A stretch of DNA of 64,000 nucleotides from Xenorhabdus sp014467285 (GCF_014467285.1 NZ_NKHR01000006.1:124001-188000), one strand, 5' to 3'. Counted from the stretch's first letter, positions 17,765 through 27,487 are shown. Notes: generated from the sequence alone by a model not told the origin. Translations and numbers: made by a program.

Positions 17765-18957
17765 TGACCATTCCAGGCCTTGGTAAATTTAAAAATTGGT
17801 TGGCGGGAAATGTGGAAGCAGATACCACAGATATCGTCATGTATGATCGTACCCTGGTCTGGATGATATTGGGGCTGGCTGTTATCGGCTTTATCATGGT
17901 GACATCCGCCTCAATGCCAGTTGGTCAGCGTCTCGCTAAAGATCCCTTTATCTTCGCGCAACGCGATGCGATTTATTTGCTACTGTGCTTTTTATTATCT
18001 CTGGTCACGCTGCGCATTCCGATGGGTTTCTGGCTGCGTTACAGCAATGTCATGTTGCTATGCACAATTATGATGTTGATTGTGGTGCTATTTGTCGGTA
18101 GCTCGGTCAATGGTGCGTCACGTTGGGTGGCGATTGGCCCGCTGCGTATTCAACCTGCCGAATTATCGAAATTATCGCTCTTTTGCTACCTCTCCAGTTA
18201 TCTGGTCAGAAAGGTTGAGGAAGTAAGAAACAATTTTTGGGGGTTCTGCAAGCCAATGGGCGTCATGATTGCATTGGCGATTTTGCTGTTGGCACAGCCG
18301 GATTTAGGCACAGTGATTGTGTTGTTTGTTACAACATTAGCACTGCTGTTTCTGGCAGGGGCAAAATTATGGCAGTTCCTTGCCATTATTGGCTGTGGAA
18401 TATTTGCCGTATGCGTACTGATTGTTGCTGAACCTTATCGTATGCGCAGGGTAACTTCTTTTCTGAATCCGTGGGAAGATCCGTTCGGCAGTGGTTATCA
18501 GTTAACCCAGTCACTAATGGCATTTGGTCGTGGAAGTTTCTTCGGACAAGGGCTGGGAAATTCAGTCCAAAAATTGGAATACCTGCCAGAAGCCCATACT
18601 GACTTTATTTTCTCCATCCTGGCCGAAGAATTAGGTTATTTCGGTGTGGTTTTAGTGTTGGCAATGGTATTCTTCGTCGCTTTCCGCGCAATGATGATTG
18701 GTCGCAGGGCATTGCAGCTTAATCAACGGTTTTCAGGCTTTTTGGCTTGCGCAATCGGCGTATGGTTCAGCTTTCAGGCGTTCATCAATGTTGGCGCAGC
18801 GGCAGGTATGCTGCCAACGAAAGGATTAACATTACCTCTGGTGAGTTACGGTGGTTCGAGTCTGATTGTCATGTCGACAGCCATCGTCTTGTTATTGCGA
18901 ATTGATTATGAAGTGCGCCTGACAAAAGCACAGGCATTCGTAAGGAGCCCCAAATGA
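17764..18957 (+). CDS. ftsW: Septal peptidoglycan glycosyltransferase FtsW
   Basis: FtsW is the SEDS-family polymerase that works with FtsI to build septal glycan from lipid II. It is a 397-residue membrane protein with about ten transmembrane helices. Typical SEDS segments are visible: GASRWVAIGPLRIQPAELSK, AHTDFIFSILAEELGY and LTLPLVSYGGSSL. Its ATG overlaps the murD stop by one base and its end overlaps murG by four. Confidence 0.97.
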   Translation: MTIPGLGKFKNWLAGNVEADTTDIVMYDRTLVWMILGLAVIGFIMVTSASMPVGQRLAKDPFIFAQRDAIYLLLCFLLSLVTLRIPMGFWLRYSNVMLLCTIMMLIVVLFVGSSVNGASRWVAIGPLRIQPAELSKLSLFCYLSSYLVRKVEEVRNNFWGFCKPMGVMIALAILLLAQPDLGTVIVLFVTTLALLFLAGAKLWQFLAIIGCGIFAVCVLIVAEPYRMRRVTSFLNPWEDPFGSGYQLTQSLMAFGRGSFFGQGLGNSVQKLEYLPEAHTDFIFSILAEELGYFGVVLVLAMVFFVAFRAMMIGRRALQLNQRFSGFLACAIGVWFSFQAFINVGAAAGMLPTKGLTLPLVSYGGSSLIVMSTAIVLLLRIDYEVRLTKAQAFVRSPK

Positions 18958-20039
18958 GTGGCAAAAACCGGCGTTTAATGGTGATGGCAGGTGGTACAGG
19001 CGGTCATGTGTTTCCGGGACTGGCTGTTGCTCACCATTTAAAAGAGCAAGGGTGGGATATTCGCTGGTTGGGAACGGCTGATCGCATGGAAGCTGATTTG
19101 GTTCCAAAACATGGCATTGATATTGAGTTTATTCAGATCTCAGGATTGCGGGGCAAGGGAATCAAAGCACTGCTGGCGGCCCCCATTGGAATTTTTAAAG
19201 CGATTCGGCAGGCAAAAGCGATTATGCGTCGTTACCAGCCGGACGTTGTACTGGGGATGGGAGGCTATGTCTCTGGCCCTGGCGGAATAGCCGCATGGTT
19301 ATGTGGCATTCCCGTTGTTCTGCATGAACAAAACGGCATCGCAGGACTGACTAATCGTTGGTTGGCTAAAATTGCCAAAACGGTTTTACAGGCATTTCCG
19401 GGAGCATTTCCTAAGGCACCGGTTGTTGGTAACCCTGTACGGGAAGATGTACTGGCATTGCCCCTGCCAGCACAGCGTTTGGTTGGACGTGAAGGCCCCG
19501 TTCGGGTGCTGATTGTGGGTGGTAGCCAAGGAGCGAGAATTCTGAACCAGACTATGCCAGAAGTCGCCGCTCGCTTGGGCGATAAAGTCACATTATGGCA
19601 TCAGGCTGGTAAGGGCGCTCAGGAAGAAACACAGAAAAAATATGAAAATTTGGTTAAGTCCGAATTCAAAGTGACTGAATTTATTGATGATATGGCGCAG
19701 GCTTATGCGTGGGCAGATGTTGTGGTATGTCGTTCGGGTGCTCTGACGGTTAGCGAAGTCTCTGCCGCGGGCTTGCCTGCCATTTTTGTTCCATTCCAGC
19801 ATAAAGATCGCCAGCAATATTGGAATGCCTTGCCATTGGAGAAAGTAGGGGCTGCAAAGATACTCGAACAGCCGGAGTTTACGGTCGATGCGGTGGCAGG
19901 ATTGTTAACTCAGTGGCAACGCCCACAATTACTGGAAATGGCAGAAAAAGCACGCTCAGTGGCTATCATTAACGCAACCGAGCGGGTGTCAGCAGCGCTG
20001 AACGATGCTGTTGAAAATCATTCAGGCCGTTCTAAATAG
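18954..20039 (+). CDS. murG: Lipid II synthase MurG
   Basis: MurG adds GlcNAc to lipid I on the cytoplasmic face of the inner membrane. The 361-residue GT-B glycosyltransferase starts with the glycine-rich loop MAGGTGGHVFPGLAV and contains the second-domain motifs GGSQGARILNQ and the nucleotide-sugar motif CRSGALTVSE. Length and position in the cluster match E. coli. Confidence 0.97.
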   Translation: MSGKNRRLMVMAGGTGGHVFPGLAVAHHLKEQGWDIRWLGTADRMEADLVPKHGIDIEFIQISGLRGKGIKALLAAPIGIFKAIRQAKAIMRRYQPDVVLGMGGYVSGPGGIAAWLCGIPVVLHEQNGIAGLTNRWLAKIAKTVLQAFPGAFPKAPVVGNPVREDVLALPLPAQRLVGREGPVRVLIVGGSQGARILNQTMPEVAARLGDKVTLWHQAGKGAQEETQKKYENLVKSEFKVTEFIDDMAQAYAWADVVVCRSGALTVSEVSAAGLPAIFVPFQHKDRQQYWNALPLEKVGAAKILEQPEFTVDAVAGLLTQWQRPQLLEMAEKARSVAIINATERVSAALNDAVENHSGRSK

Positions 20040-20074
20040 AACGGTGAATAAACATAACGAGTGAAGATTAAAAC

Positions 20075-21550
20075 GTGAATACACAACAATTGGCGAAATT
20101 AAGAGCTTCAGTGCCTGAAATGAGAAAAGTCAGGCATATCCACTTTGTTGGCATAGGGGGTGCTGGCATGGGTGGTATCGCCGAGGTGTTGGCTAATGAA
20201 GGTTATCAGATAAGTGGTTCTGATCTGGCGCCCAATCCTGTCACACAACAACTGATTGCACTGGGCGTAACTATTTATTTTAATCACCGCCCGGAAAACG
20301 TGCGGGATGCCAGTGTAGTCGTTGCATCCACAGCTATTCCTGCGGATAACCCAGAAATTATTGCGGCTCGTGAAGCGCGCATTCCAGTGATTCGCCGTGC
20401 AGAAATGCTGGCAGAGCTTATGCGTTACCGCCATGGCATTGCCATTGCAGGAACGCATGGAAAAACGACTACAACAGCCATGATTGCAGGTATTTATGCG
20501 CAAGCGGGACTCGATCCAACCTTTGTTAATGGTGGATTAGTGAAAGCCGCAGGCACACATGCCCGTTTAGGTAGCAGTCGTTACCTGATTGCAGAAGCTG
20601 ATGAAAGTGATGCGTCATTTTTACACTTGCAACCCATGATGGCAGTGGTCACCAATATCGAAGCAGACCATATGGATACCTATCAGGGAGACTTCGAAAA
20701 TCTGAAACAGACGTTTGTTAATTTCCTGCATAATCTGCCGTTTTATGGTCGGGCGGTGATGTGCATTGATGATCCTGTTGTAAAAGAACTCATTCCCCGG
20801 ATTGGGCGTTATATCACAACCTACGGTTTTAGCGAGGAAGCGGACGTTCGTATTACTCACTATGAGCAGAAGGGAGCACAGGGGTTCTTCACTATTAGCC
20901 GGCATGATTTGCCAGATCTGCATGTGGTGTTAAATGCACCGGGGCGTCACAACGCGTTGAATGCGACGGCGGCTGTAGCTGTAGCAACAGAAGAGGGCAT
21001 CAATGATGCTGCTATTTTGGCGTCACTGGCAGAATTTCAGGGAACCGGGCGTCGATTTGATTTTCTGGGAGAGTTTTCTCTCAAGCATGTCAATGGGAAA
21101 GAAGGCAGTGTGATGTTGGTGGATGATTATGGTCATCATCCAACGGAAGTTGACGCTACGATTAAAGCTGCACGGGCTGGCTGGACGGATAAACGTATAG
21201 TGATGGTATTCCAGCCACACCGTTATTCAAGAACTCGTGATTTATATGATGATTTTGCCAATGTTCTGAATCAGGTAGATGTTTTATTGATGCTGGATGT
21301 GTATGCAGCAGGTGAAACGCCTATTCCTGGGGCGGATAGCCGTTCGTTATGCCGTACTATCCGTAGCCGTGGAAAATTGGATCCGATTTTCGTGTCAGAG
21401 CCTGAGCAAATTTCAGTCATGCTGTCACAAGTAATAGAAAACAATGACTTAGTTTTGGTACAGGGTGCCGGTAATATCGGTAAAATAGCGCGCAATCTGG
21501 CTGAAACAAAATTACAGCCATCTTTTAATGAGGGAGAACATCATGATTGA
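20075..21550 (+). CDS. murC: UDP-MurNAc:L-alanine ligase
   Basis: MurC adds the first amino acid to UDP-MurNAc. The 491-residue protein begins MNTQQLAKLRASVPEMRKV, as in E. coli, and the start codon is GTG at 20075. Motifs are FVGIGGAGMGGIAEVL, the P-loop AGTHGKTTTTAM and DDYGHHPTEVDATIKAAR. A 35-base gap separates it from murG; its 3' end overlaps ddlB by eight bases. Confidence 0.97.
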   Translation: MNTQQLAKLRASVPEMRKVRHIHFVGIGGAGMGGIAEVLANEGYQISGSDLAPNPVTQQLIALGVTIYFNHRPENVRDASVVVASTAIPADNPEIIAAREARIPVIRRAEMLAELMRYRHGIAIAGTHGKTTTTAMIAGIYAQAGLDPTFVNGGLVKAAGTHARLGSSRYLIAEADESDASFLHLQPMMAVVTNIEADHMDTYQGDFENLKQTFVNFLHNLPFYGRAVMCIDDPVVKELIPRIGRYITTYGFSEEADVRITHYEQKGAQGFFTISRHDLPDLHVVLNAPGRHNALNATAAVAVATEEGINDAAILASLAEFQGTGRRFDFLGEFSLKHVNGKEGSVMLVDDYGHHPTEVDATIKAARAGWTDKRIVMVFQPHRYSRTRDLYDDFANVLNQVDVLLMLDVYAAGETPIPGADSRSLCRTIRSRGKLDPIFVSEPEQISVMLSQVIENNDLVLVQGAGNIGKIARNLAETKLQPSFNEGEHHD

Positions 21551-22463
21551 TAAAGTCGCCGTTCTGTTAGGTGGAACATCTGCTGAACGTGAGGTATCAC
21601 TGCTATCAGGACACGCTGTTGTGGCAGGGCTGAAAGAAGCCGGTATTGACGCCCATTCAGTTGATACAAAAGACTTTGATGTGACTAAACTCAAGGAAGA
21701 AGGATTCAGTAAAGTCTTTATCGCGCTACATGGTCGTGGCGGTGAAGATGGCACTCTGCAAGGTTTGTTGGAGTTTTTACAACTTCCTTATACCGGCAGT
21801 GGTGTTATGGCCTCTGCCTTGTCAATGGACAAATTGCGCACAAAACATCTATGGCAAGGGGCAAAACTGCCGGTTTCTCCTTATGTCGCAATTAATGCTC
21901 AAAAATTTGAACAAGTTAATGATTTGCAACTCAAAGAGTATGTTCAAGAATTAGGCCTGCCATTAATGATTAAACCTAATCTGGAAGGTTCCAGTGTAGG
22001 GATGACTAAAGTGAATGACTATTCCGAATTGCGTGGCGCATTGGAATTAGCATTTCAGTACGACACGAATGTGTTGGTTGAGAAATGGTTGTTTGGGCCT
22101 GAATATACCGTGGGTTTTTTGGGGAATGAAGCGCTTCCTTCTATCCGTATCCAAGCTCCGGATGTGTTTTATGACTACGATGCGAAATATATTTCCAACG
22201 AAACAAAATACTTCTGCCCAAGCGGCTTAAGTGCGGAAAAAGAGCAGGAGCTGACGGATATCGCATCAAGGGCTTACAAAGCATTAGGGTGTAGTGGTTG
22301 GGGACGAGTCGATATTATGGACGATGGCAATGGTAACTTTTACCTGTTGGAAGCGAATACTTCCCCGGGCATGACCAGCCATAGTCTGGTACCCATTGCT
22401 GCGCGTCAGGCAGGACTCAATTTTTCTCAACTCGTAGCGAGAATTTTGGAATTGGCTGATTGA
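21543..22463 (+). CDS. ddlB: D-alanine-D-alanine ligase B
   Basis: DdlB makes the D-Ala-D-Ala dipeptide used by MurF. The 306-residue ATP-grasp enzyme (E. coli 306) shows VLLGGTSAEREVSLLSG at the N-terminus, KPNLEGSSVGM in the ATP domain and LEANTSPGMTSHS at the metal site. I chose the ATG at 21543 over an upstream in-frame ATG at 21528 because it matches the family start and follows GAGGGAG. Confidence 0.97.
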   Translation: MIDKVAVLLGGTSAEREVSLLSGHAVVAGLKEAGIDAHSVDTKDFDVTKLKEEGFSKVFIALHGRGGEDGTLQGLLEFLQLPYTGSGVMASALSMDKLRTKHLWQGAKLPVSPYVAINAQKFEQVNDLQLKEYVQELGLPLMIKPNLEGSSVGMTKVNDYSELRGALELAFQYDTNVLVEKWLFGPEYTVGFLGNEALPSIRIQAPDVFYDYDAKYISNETKYFCPSGLSAEKEQELTDIASRAYKALGCSGWGRVDIMDDGNGNFYLLEANTSPGMTSHSLVPIAARQAGLNFSQLVARILELAD

Positions 22464-22464
22464 T

Positions 22465-23280
22465 ATGTCACAGGCAGCCCGGAATTTCCGGGAGCGGGAG
22501 AGCGAAGCTCAGAGAGCTCGTCCCAGTAATGGTTATTATCTGGTAGGGATTATCTTCTTCCTGATGGTGATTGGTATCATCATATGGGGAGGCTGGATGA
22601 CCTTGGACTGGATGAAGGATTCGAACAGATTACCGCTCTCAAAACTGGTGTTGACTGGTGAACGCCATTACACCACGAATGATGATGTCAGACAGGCTAT
22701 TTTGTCCTTGGGAGCACCCAAGACATTTATGACTCAGGATGTCAATGTCATTCAAGAAAAGATTGAACAACTGCCATGGATTCGGCAGGTCACTGTACGT
22801 AAACAATGGCCTGATGAACTGAAAATACATCTGGTAGAATACGTTCCTTATGCGCGTTGGAATGACACCCAAATGCTGGATGCAGAAGGCCGGGTATTCA
22901 GCTTGCCGATGGAACGCAGTGCAAACGGGCAATACCCGATGCTACAGGGGCCAGAAGGCAGAGAAAAAGACGTATTGGATGAATACCGTATAATGGCGGC
23001 TTTGCTTGAAGGACACCAAATCAAATTGAAAACGGTGATCATGACAGCGCGCAACTCCTGGCAGTTGATATTGGATAACGGTATCCGATTGGAGTTAGGA
23101 AATCGAGATAAAATGGAGCGAATGAAACGTTTTGTTGAACTTTATCCTGTGTTGCTGAAAAACACGGAAAAGCGCGTGGACTATGTTGACTTACGTTATG
23201 ACAGCGGTGCTGCGGTAGGTTGGGCTCCTTTATTAACTGATACGCCGGTTTCAATGAACGGGCAAGAAAACAAACAGTGA
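22465..23280 (+). CDS. ftsQ: Cell division protein FtsQ
   Basis: FtsQ is a bitopic membrane protein that recruits FtsB and FtsL to the septum. The 271-residue product has a short cytoplasmic tail, one membrane segment (about 25-45), a POTRA domain beginning LVLTGERHYTTNDDV and a beta domain with the conserved KRVDYVDLRYDSG near the C-terminus. It starts one base after the ddlB stop. Confidence 0.96.
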   Translation: MSQAARNFRERESEAQRARPSNGYYLVGIIFFLMVIGIIIWGGWMTLDWMKDSNRLPLSKLVLTGERHYTTNDDVRQAILSLGAPKTFMTQDVNVIQEKIEQLPWIRQVTVRKQWPDELKIHLVEYVPYARWNDTQMLDAEGRVFSLPMERSANGQYPMLQGPEGREKDVLDEYRIMAALLEGHQIKLKTVIMTARNSWQLILDNGIRLELGNRDKMERMKRFVELYPVLLKNTEKRVDYVDLRYDSGAAVGWAPLLTDTPVSMNGQENKQ

Positions 23281-23312
23281 CTGGTAATAATACAGAAACA
23301 GGCAGAATAACG

Positions 23313-24569
23313 ATGATCAAATCAACGGACAGAAAATTGGTAGTTGGCCTTGAAATCGGGACAGCAAAAGTATCTGCCCTGGTTGGTGAAATTCTGCCCG
23401 ATGGTATGGTTAATATTATCGGAGTAGGAAGTTGCCCATCTCGCGGCATGGATAAAGGCGGTGTCAACGATCTTGAGTCGGTCGTTAAATGCGTACAGCG
23501 AGCCATTGATCAGGCTGAACTTATGGCAGATTGCCAAATCTCTTCAGTCTATCTGGCGCTTTCCGGCAAACATATCAGTTGCCAGAACGAAATTGGCATG
23601 GTGCCGATTTCGGATGAAGAAGTTACACAGGATGATGTGGACAGCGTTGTGCATACGGCCAAATCGGTTCGTGTTCGTGATGAACACCGTATTCTGCATG
23701 TGATCCCACAGGAATATGCGATTGACTATCAGGAAGGGATCAAAAATCCAGTCGGGCTATCCGGTGTGCGTATGCAGGCAAAAGTCCACTTGATTACCTG
23801 CCATAACGACATGGCGAAGAATATTGTAAAAGCTGTTGAACGTTGTGGTCTGAAAGTTGACCAACTTATTTTTGCCGGACTGGCAGCAAGTTATGCTGTG
23901 CTAACGGAAGATGAGCGTGAATTGGGCGTGTGTGTCGTTGATATTGGCGGCGGCACGATGGATATCGCTGTATACACTGGCGGTGCATTGCGTCATACCA
24001 AGGTTATTCCTTACGCAGGCAATGTGGTGACCAGTGATATCGCCTATGCGTTTGGTACTCCCCCAAGTGATGCGGAAACCATCAAGGTTCGCCATGGCTG
24101 CGCGTTGGGTTCAATAGTCAGCAAGGATGAGAGCGTAGAAGTCCCAAGTGTCGGAGGTCGCCCTCCCCGTAGTCTGCAACGTCAGACATTGGCTGAGGTA
24201 ATAGAGCCTCGTTATACCGAACTGCTGAATTTAGTAAACGATGAAATCTTGCGATTGCAGGAGCAATTGCGTCAGCAGGGCGTAAAACACCACCTGGCGG
24301 CAGGGATTGTCCTGACAGGCGGAGGAGCCCAGATTGATGGTCTTGCCGATTGTGCTCAGCGGGTATTCCATACCCAAGTGCGCATTGGCCGTCCCCTGAA
24401 CATCACCGGGTTGACAGATTATGTGCAGGAGCCTTGCTACTCAACAGCAGTTGGGCTTCTGCATTATGGCAAAGAATCTCACCTTGGGGGAGATTCTGAT
24501 GCCGATAAAAGAACGTCAGTGAGTGGCTGGTTTAAGAAAGTCAGTAACTGGCTGAGAAAAGAATTTTGA
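23313..24569 (+). CDS. ftsA: Cell division protein FtsA
   Basis: FtsA is an actin-like ATPase that tethers FtsZ filaments to the membrane and recruits later division proteins. The 418-residue protein shows VVGLEIGTAKVSALVGE (phosphate 1), VVDIGGGTMDIAVYTGG (phosphate 2) and GIVLTGGGAQIDGL. The C-terminal amphipathic membrane-targeting helix ends WLRKEF, as in E. coli (420 residues). An in-frame GTG at 23277 overlapping ftsQ could start a form 12 residues longer; the ATG at 23313 matches the family start MIKSTDRKLVVGL. Confidence 0.96.
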   Translation: MIKSTDRKLVVGLEIGTAKVSALVGEILPDGMVNIIGVGSCPSRGMDKGGVNDLESVVKCVQRAIDQAELMADCQISSVYLALSGKHISCQNEIGMVPISDEEVTQDDVDSVVHTAKSVRVRDEHRILHVIPQEYAIDYQEGIKNPVGLSGVRMQAKVHLITCHNDMAKNIVKAVERCGLKVDQLIFAGLAASYAVLTEDERELGVCVVDIGGGTMDIAVYTGGALRHTKVIPYAGNVVTSDIAYAFGTPPSDAETIKVRHGCALGSIVSKDESVEVPSVGGRPPRSLQRQTLAEVIEPRYTELLNLVNDEILRLQEQLRQQGVKHHLAAGIVLTGGGAQIDGLADCAQRVFHTQVRIGRPLNITGLTDYVQEPCYSTAVGLLHYGKESHLGGDSDADKRTSVSGWFKKVSNWLRKEF

Positions 24570-24635
24570 TTTTTTATACAGAGGCTACGACAATGTCGCC
24601 GGCCTTGATATAAAGGCACAAAACGGAGAGAAATT

Positions 24636-25799
24636 ATGTTTGAACCACTGGAATTAACCAACGACGCGGTGATTAAAGTCATCGGCGTCGGCGGCGGCGG
24701 CGGTAATGCTGTAGAGCACATGGTGCGTGAGCGTATTGAAGGTGTAGACTTCTTTGCGGTTAACACCGATGCTCAGGCGCTGCGTAAGACGGCTGTTGGT
24801 CAGACTATCCAGATTGGCAACGGCATTACGAAAGGATTGGGCGCTGGAGCAAACCCTGAGGTTGGCCGTACTGCTGCGGAAGAAGATCGCGAATCATTGC
24901 GTACCGCACTGGAAGGTGCTGACATGGTATTCATCGCCGCAGGCATGGGGGGTGGTACAGGAACAGGGGCGGCTCCTGTTGTGGCCGAAATTGCTAAAGA
25001 ACTTGGCATCCTGACCGTTGCTGTTGTCACTAAGCCATTTAATTTTGAAGGCAAAAAACGTATGGCCTTCGCGGAACAAGGGATCACTGAACTGTCCAAA
25101 CATGTGGATTCATTGATTACCATTCCAAATGATAAGTTACTGAAAGTTCTGGGTCGCGGTATTTCCCTGTTGGATGCCTTCGGTGCAGCCAATGACGTTC
25201 TGAAAGGAGCGGTACAGGGTATTGCCGAGCTGATTACCCGCCCGGGATTGATGAACGTTGACTTTGCCGATGTTCGTACCGTGATGTCTGAAATGGGTTA
25301 CGCCATGATGGGATCTGGTATTGCACAAGGTGAAGATCGAGCGGAAGAGGCAGCAGAGATGGCTATCTCCAGCCCATTGCTGGAAGATATTGATCTTTCT
25401 GGTGCACGCGGCGTTCTGGTTAACATTACAGCGGGCTTCGACCTGCGACTGGATGAATTTGAAACGGTGGGTAACACAATCCGTGCATTTGCTTCTGATA
25501 ATGCAACGGTAGTTATCGGTACGTCACTGGATCCAGATATGAACGATGAGTTGCGCGTGACTGTCGTGGCTACCGGTATCGGAATGGATAAACGTCCAGA
25601 AATTACGCTGGTGACCAACAACAAAGCGCCTCAGGCAAACACGATGGATCGCCGTTACCAGCAGATGCCTGGTGGCATTCCTTCGTTGTCTGATGAGAAC
25701 AAAACAGCAGCTAAAGTCGTTAATGACCAGAGTACGCATACAAGCAAGGAACCTGATTATTTGGACATTCCTGCATTTTTACGCAAGCAGGCTGATTGA
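24636..25799 (+). CDS. ftsZ: Cell division GTPase FtsZ
   Basis: FtsZ is the tubulin homologue that forms the cytokinetic ring. The 387-residue protein has the glycine-rich loop GVGGGGGNAVEHM, the tubulin signature GGGTGTGAAPVVAE, the T7-loop region NVDFADVRTVM and a short variable linker. The C-terminal peptide EPDYLDIPAFLRKQAD binds FtsA and ZipA in E. coli. A GGAGAG ribosome site precedes the ATG. Confidence 0.98.
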   Translation: MFEPLELTNDAVIKVIGVGGGGGNAVEHMVRERIEGVDFFAVNTDAQALRKTAVGQTIQIGNGITKGLGAGANPEVGRTAAEEDRESLRTALEGADMVFIAAGMGGGTGTGAAPVVAEIAKELGILTVAVVTKPFNFEGKKRMAFAEQGITELSKHVDSLITIPNDKLLKVLGRGISLLDAFGAANDVLKGAVQGIAELITRPGLMNVDFADVRTVMSEMGYAMMGSGIAQGEDRAEEAAEMAISSPLLEDIDLSGARGVLVNITAGFDLRLDEFETVGNTIRAFASDNATVVIGTSLDPDMNDELRVTVVATGIGMDKRPEITLVTNNKAPQANTMDRRYQQMPGGIPSLSDENKTAAKVVNDQSTHTSKEPDYLDIPAFLRKQAD

Positions 25800-25810
25800 T
25801 TGCTAAAAAA

Positions 25811-25872
25811 TTGGTTTCTCCGCTTTTTGTGCTAAACTATCCTGCCAATCATGCTTTATAGTGATTGGCGGG
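25811..25872 (+). promoter_or_regulatory. lpxC promoter and leader hairpin
   Basis: TTGGTT (25811-25816) and an extended -10, TGC plus TAAACT (25833-25838), are separated by 16 bases. Immediately downstream is an imperfect 11-bp stem (25841-25851 with 25862-25872, one G-T pair) with a 10-base loop. The hairpin would form in the 5' leader of lpxC mRNA. No T tract follows, so it is not an obvious ftsZ terminator. Confidence 0.6.
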
Positions 25873-25898
25873 ATAAGTAACATTGCGAGATATAAACG

Positions 25899-26816
25899 AT
25901 GATCAAACAAAGGACATTAAAACGTATTGTTCAAGCGACCGGCGTCGGTTTGCACACCGGTAAGAAAGTCACGCTGACAATGCGTCCAGCACCGGCTAAT
26001 ACCGGGGTCATCTATCGTCGTACTGACCTGAATCCTCCGGTAGATTTTCCGGCAGATGCTAAATCTGTACGTGATACCATGCTCTGCACTTGTCTGGTGA
26101 ATGAGCATAATGTACGGATTTCAACCGTTGAGCATTTGAATGCAGCGTTAGCAGGGCTAGGGATCGATAACATCGTTGTTGAAGTCGATGCGCCAGAAAT
26201 CCCGATTATGGATGGTAGCGCTAGCCCGTTCGTTTTCCTGCTATTGGATGCGGGTATTGAAGAGCTGAATGTCGCGAAAAAATTCGTGCGCATGAAAGAG
26301 AGCGTTCGTGTGGAAGAGGGCGATAAATGGGCTGAATTGTCGCCTTATCACGGTTTTAGTCTCGATTTTACCATTGACTTTAACCACCCGGCGATCGATT
26401 CCAGCTCACAACGTTATGCTCTGGATTTCTCAGCAGATTCATTTGTTCGCCAGATCAGTCGTGCGCGTACTTTCGGCTTCATGCGCGATATTGAGTACCT
26501 GCAATCTAAAGGGTTGTGCCTTGGCGGCAGCTTTGATTGTGCGATTGTAGTAGATGATTATCGCGTACTCAATGAAGATGGTTTGCGCTTCGAAGATGAA
26601 TTTGTGCGCCATAAAATGCTGGATGCGATCGGCGATCTGTTTATGTGTGGCTACAACATCATTGGCGCATTTACTGCGTTCAAATCAGGCCATGCGTTGA
26701 ACAACAAACTGTTACAAACAGTTTTGGCGCAGGAAAGTGCTTGGGAGTTTGTCACATTTGAAGATGAAGCTGAAATGCCACTGGCTTTCCGTGCTCCATC
26801 ATTGGTGTTGGCATAA
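25899..26816 (+). CDS. lpxC: UDP-3-O-acyl-GlcNAc deacetylase
   Basis: LpxC is the zinc enzyme for the first committed step of lipid A synthesis. The 305-residue product (E. coli 305) has the zinc histidine in TVEHLNAALAGLGIDN and the second zinc/catalytic segment HKMLDAIGDLFMCG. In E. coli LpxC is degraded by FtsH through its C-terminus; here the tail ends FRAPSLVLA, close to the E. coli tail, so the same control is likely. Confidence 0.97.
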   Translation: MIKQRTLKRIVQATGVGLHTGKKVTLTMRPAPANTGVIYRRTDLNPPVDFPADAKSVRDTMLCTCLVNEHNVRISTVEHLNAALAGLGIDNIVVEVDAPEIPIMDGSASPFVFLLLDAGIEELNVAKKFVRMKESVRVEEGDKWAELSPYHGFSLDFTIDFNHPAIDSSSQRYALDFSADSFVRQISRARTFGFMRDIEYLQSKGLCLGGSFDCAIVVDDYRVLNEDGLRFEDEFVRHKMLDAIGDLFMCGYNIIGAFTAFKSGHALNNKLLQTVLAQESAWEFVTFEDEAEMPLAFRAPSLVLA

Positions 26817-26824
26817 TGACTAAC

Positions 26825-26869
26825 GAATGTGTTGCTAACATGTGTATTGGCAACATGCGTATTGGTAAA
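26825..26869. repeat. About 3 x 15 bp tandem repeat after lpxC
   Basis: Two 15-bp units, ATGTGTATTGGCAAC (26840) and ATGCGTATTGGTAAA (26855), follow a degenerate shorter unit (26827-26839). The array starts within 20 bases of the lpxC stop and lies between two convergent genes. Confidence 0.65.
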
Positions 26870-26950
26870 GAGTGTTGAGAACATTCCGATGATGCACCAG
26901 TGGGTTATGTTATCTATTACGCTCCTTTCGCTGATGTTTTTTATTCAGCG

Positions 26951-27487
26951 TTAGCGCTTCTTCTTGGCTGTACTGGTACCCTCTCCGGCCAGCGCAGCCA
27001 ATCGTTCCAATCTTCTTTTCAATTTCTCAGGGCTATGTTCAGCCAACATCATTAATGTTTTTGCACTTTCATGAGTGAGCTGGCGCTTTGGTAATTCCTT
27101 ATTATCATTATTGAATGCCTTTGTTGACGATCCTGAAAGACTCTGAGCATTATTATCACACTTAATCATTAATGATGGATTAATCCTGATGTCGATTGAG
27201 GATAAAGATGGTAGAATTTCGCTCCTTAGAGTAGATAGCAAAACGGGGATTTCATAACGAAGCCGGGTCATCCAACTAGCATTTCCTGCTTCCAGTACCA
27301 GAATTTGTTTGCGATAATTGGCGACCCTGCACCATGGGTGTAATTGAGCAGGAAGCAAACTGAGAACGGCACGGTTGAGTTTCAATAATGCGATGGCATG
27401 TCTTTGAATAACTTGAAGCGGGCTTTTCCCGACAGTCGCCGCGTCTTCAAATAGCGTATCTAGTGATTGTGGGCGGCTATCTCGCAT
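26951..27487 (-). CDS. DUF721 (DciA-like) protein
   Basis: A 178-residue protein. Its N-terminal part (about 25-110) resembles the DUF721/DciA family: LPAQLHPWCRVANY, then the strand-helix segment ILVLEAGNASWMTRLRYEIP and LLSTLR. The C-terminal third is a low-complexity, charged tail with a basic end (TSTAKKKR). DciA is the helicase loader in bacteria that lack DnaC; enterobacteria normally use DnaC, so the role here is open. The gene is divergent from secM with only 37 bases between the two starts and convergent with lpxC. The family assignment rests on pattern recognition only. Confidence 0.7.
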   Translation of the reverse strand: MRDSRPQSLDTLFEDAATVGKSPLQVIQRHAIALLKLNRAVLSLLPAQLHPWCRVANYRKQILVLEAGNASWMTRLRYEIPVLLSTLRSEILPSLSSIDIRINPSLMIKCDNNAQSLSGSSTKAFNNDNKELPKRQLTHESAKTLMMLAEHSPEKLKRRLERLAALAGEGTSTAKKKR

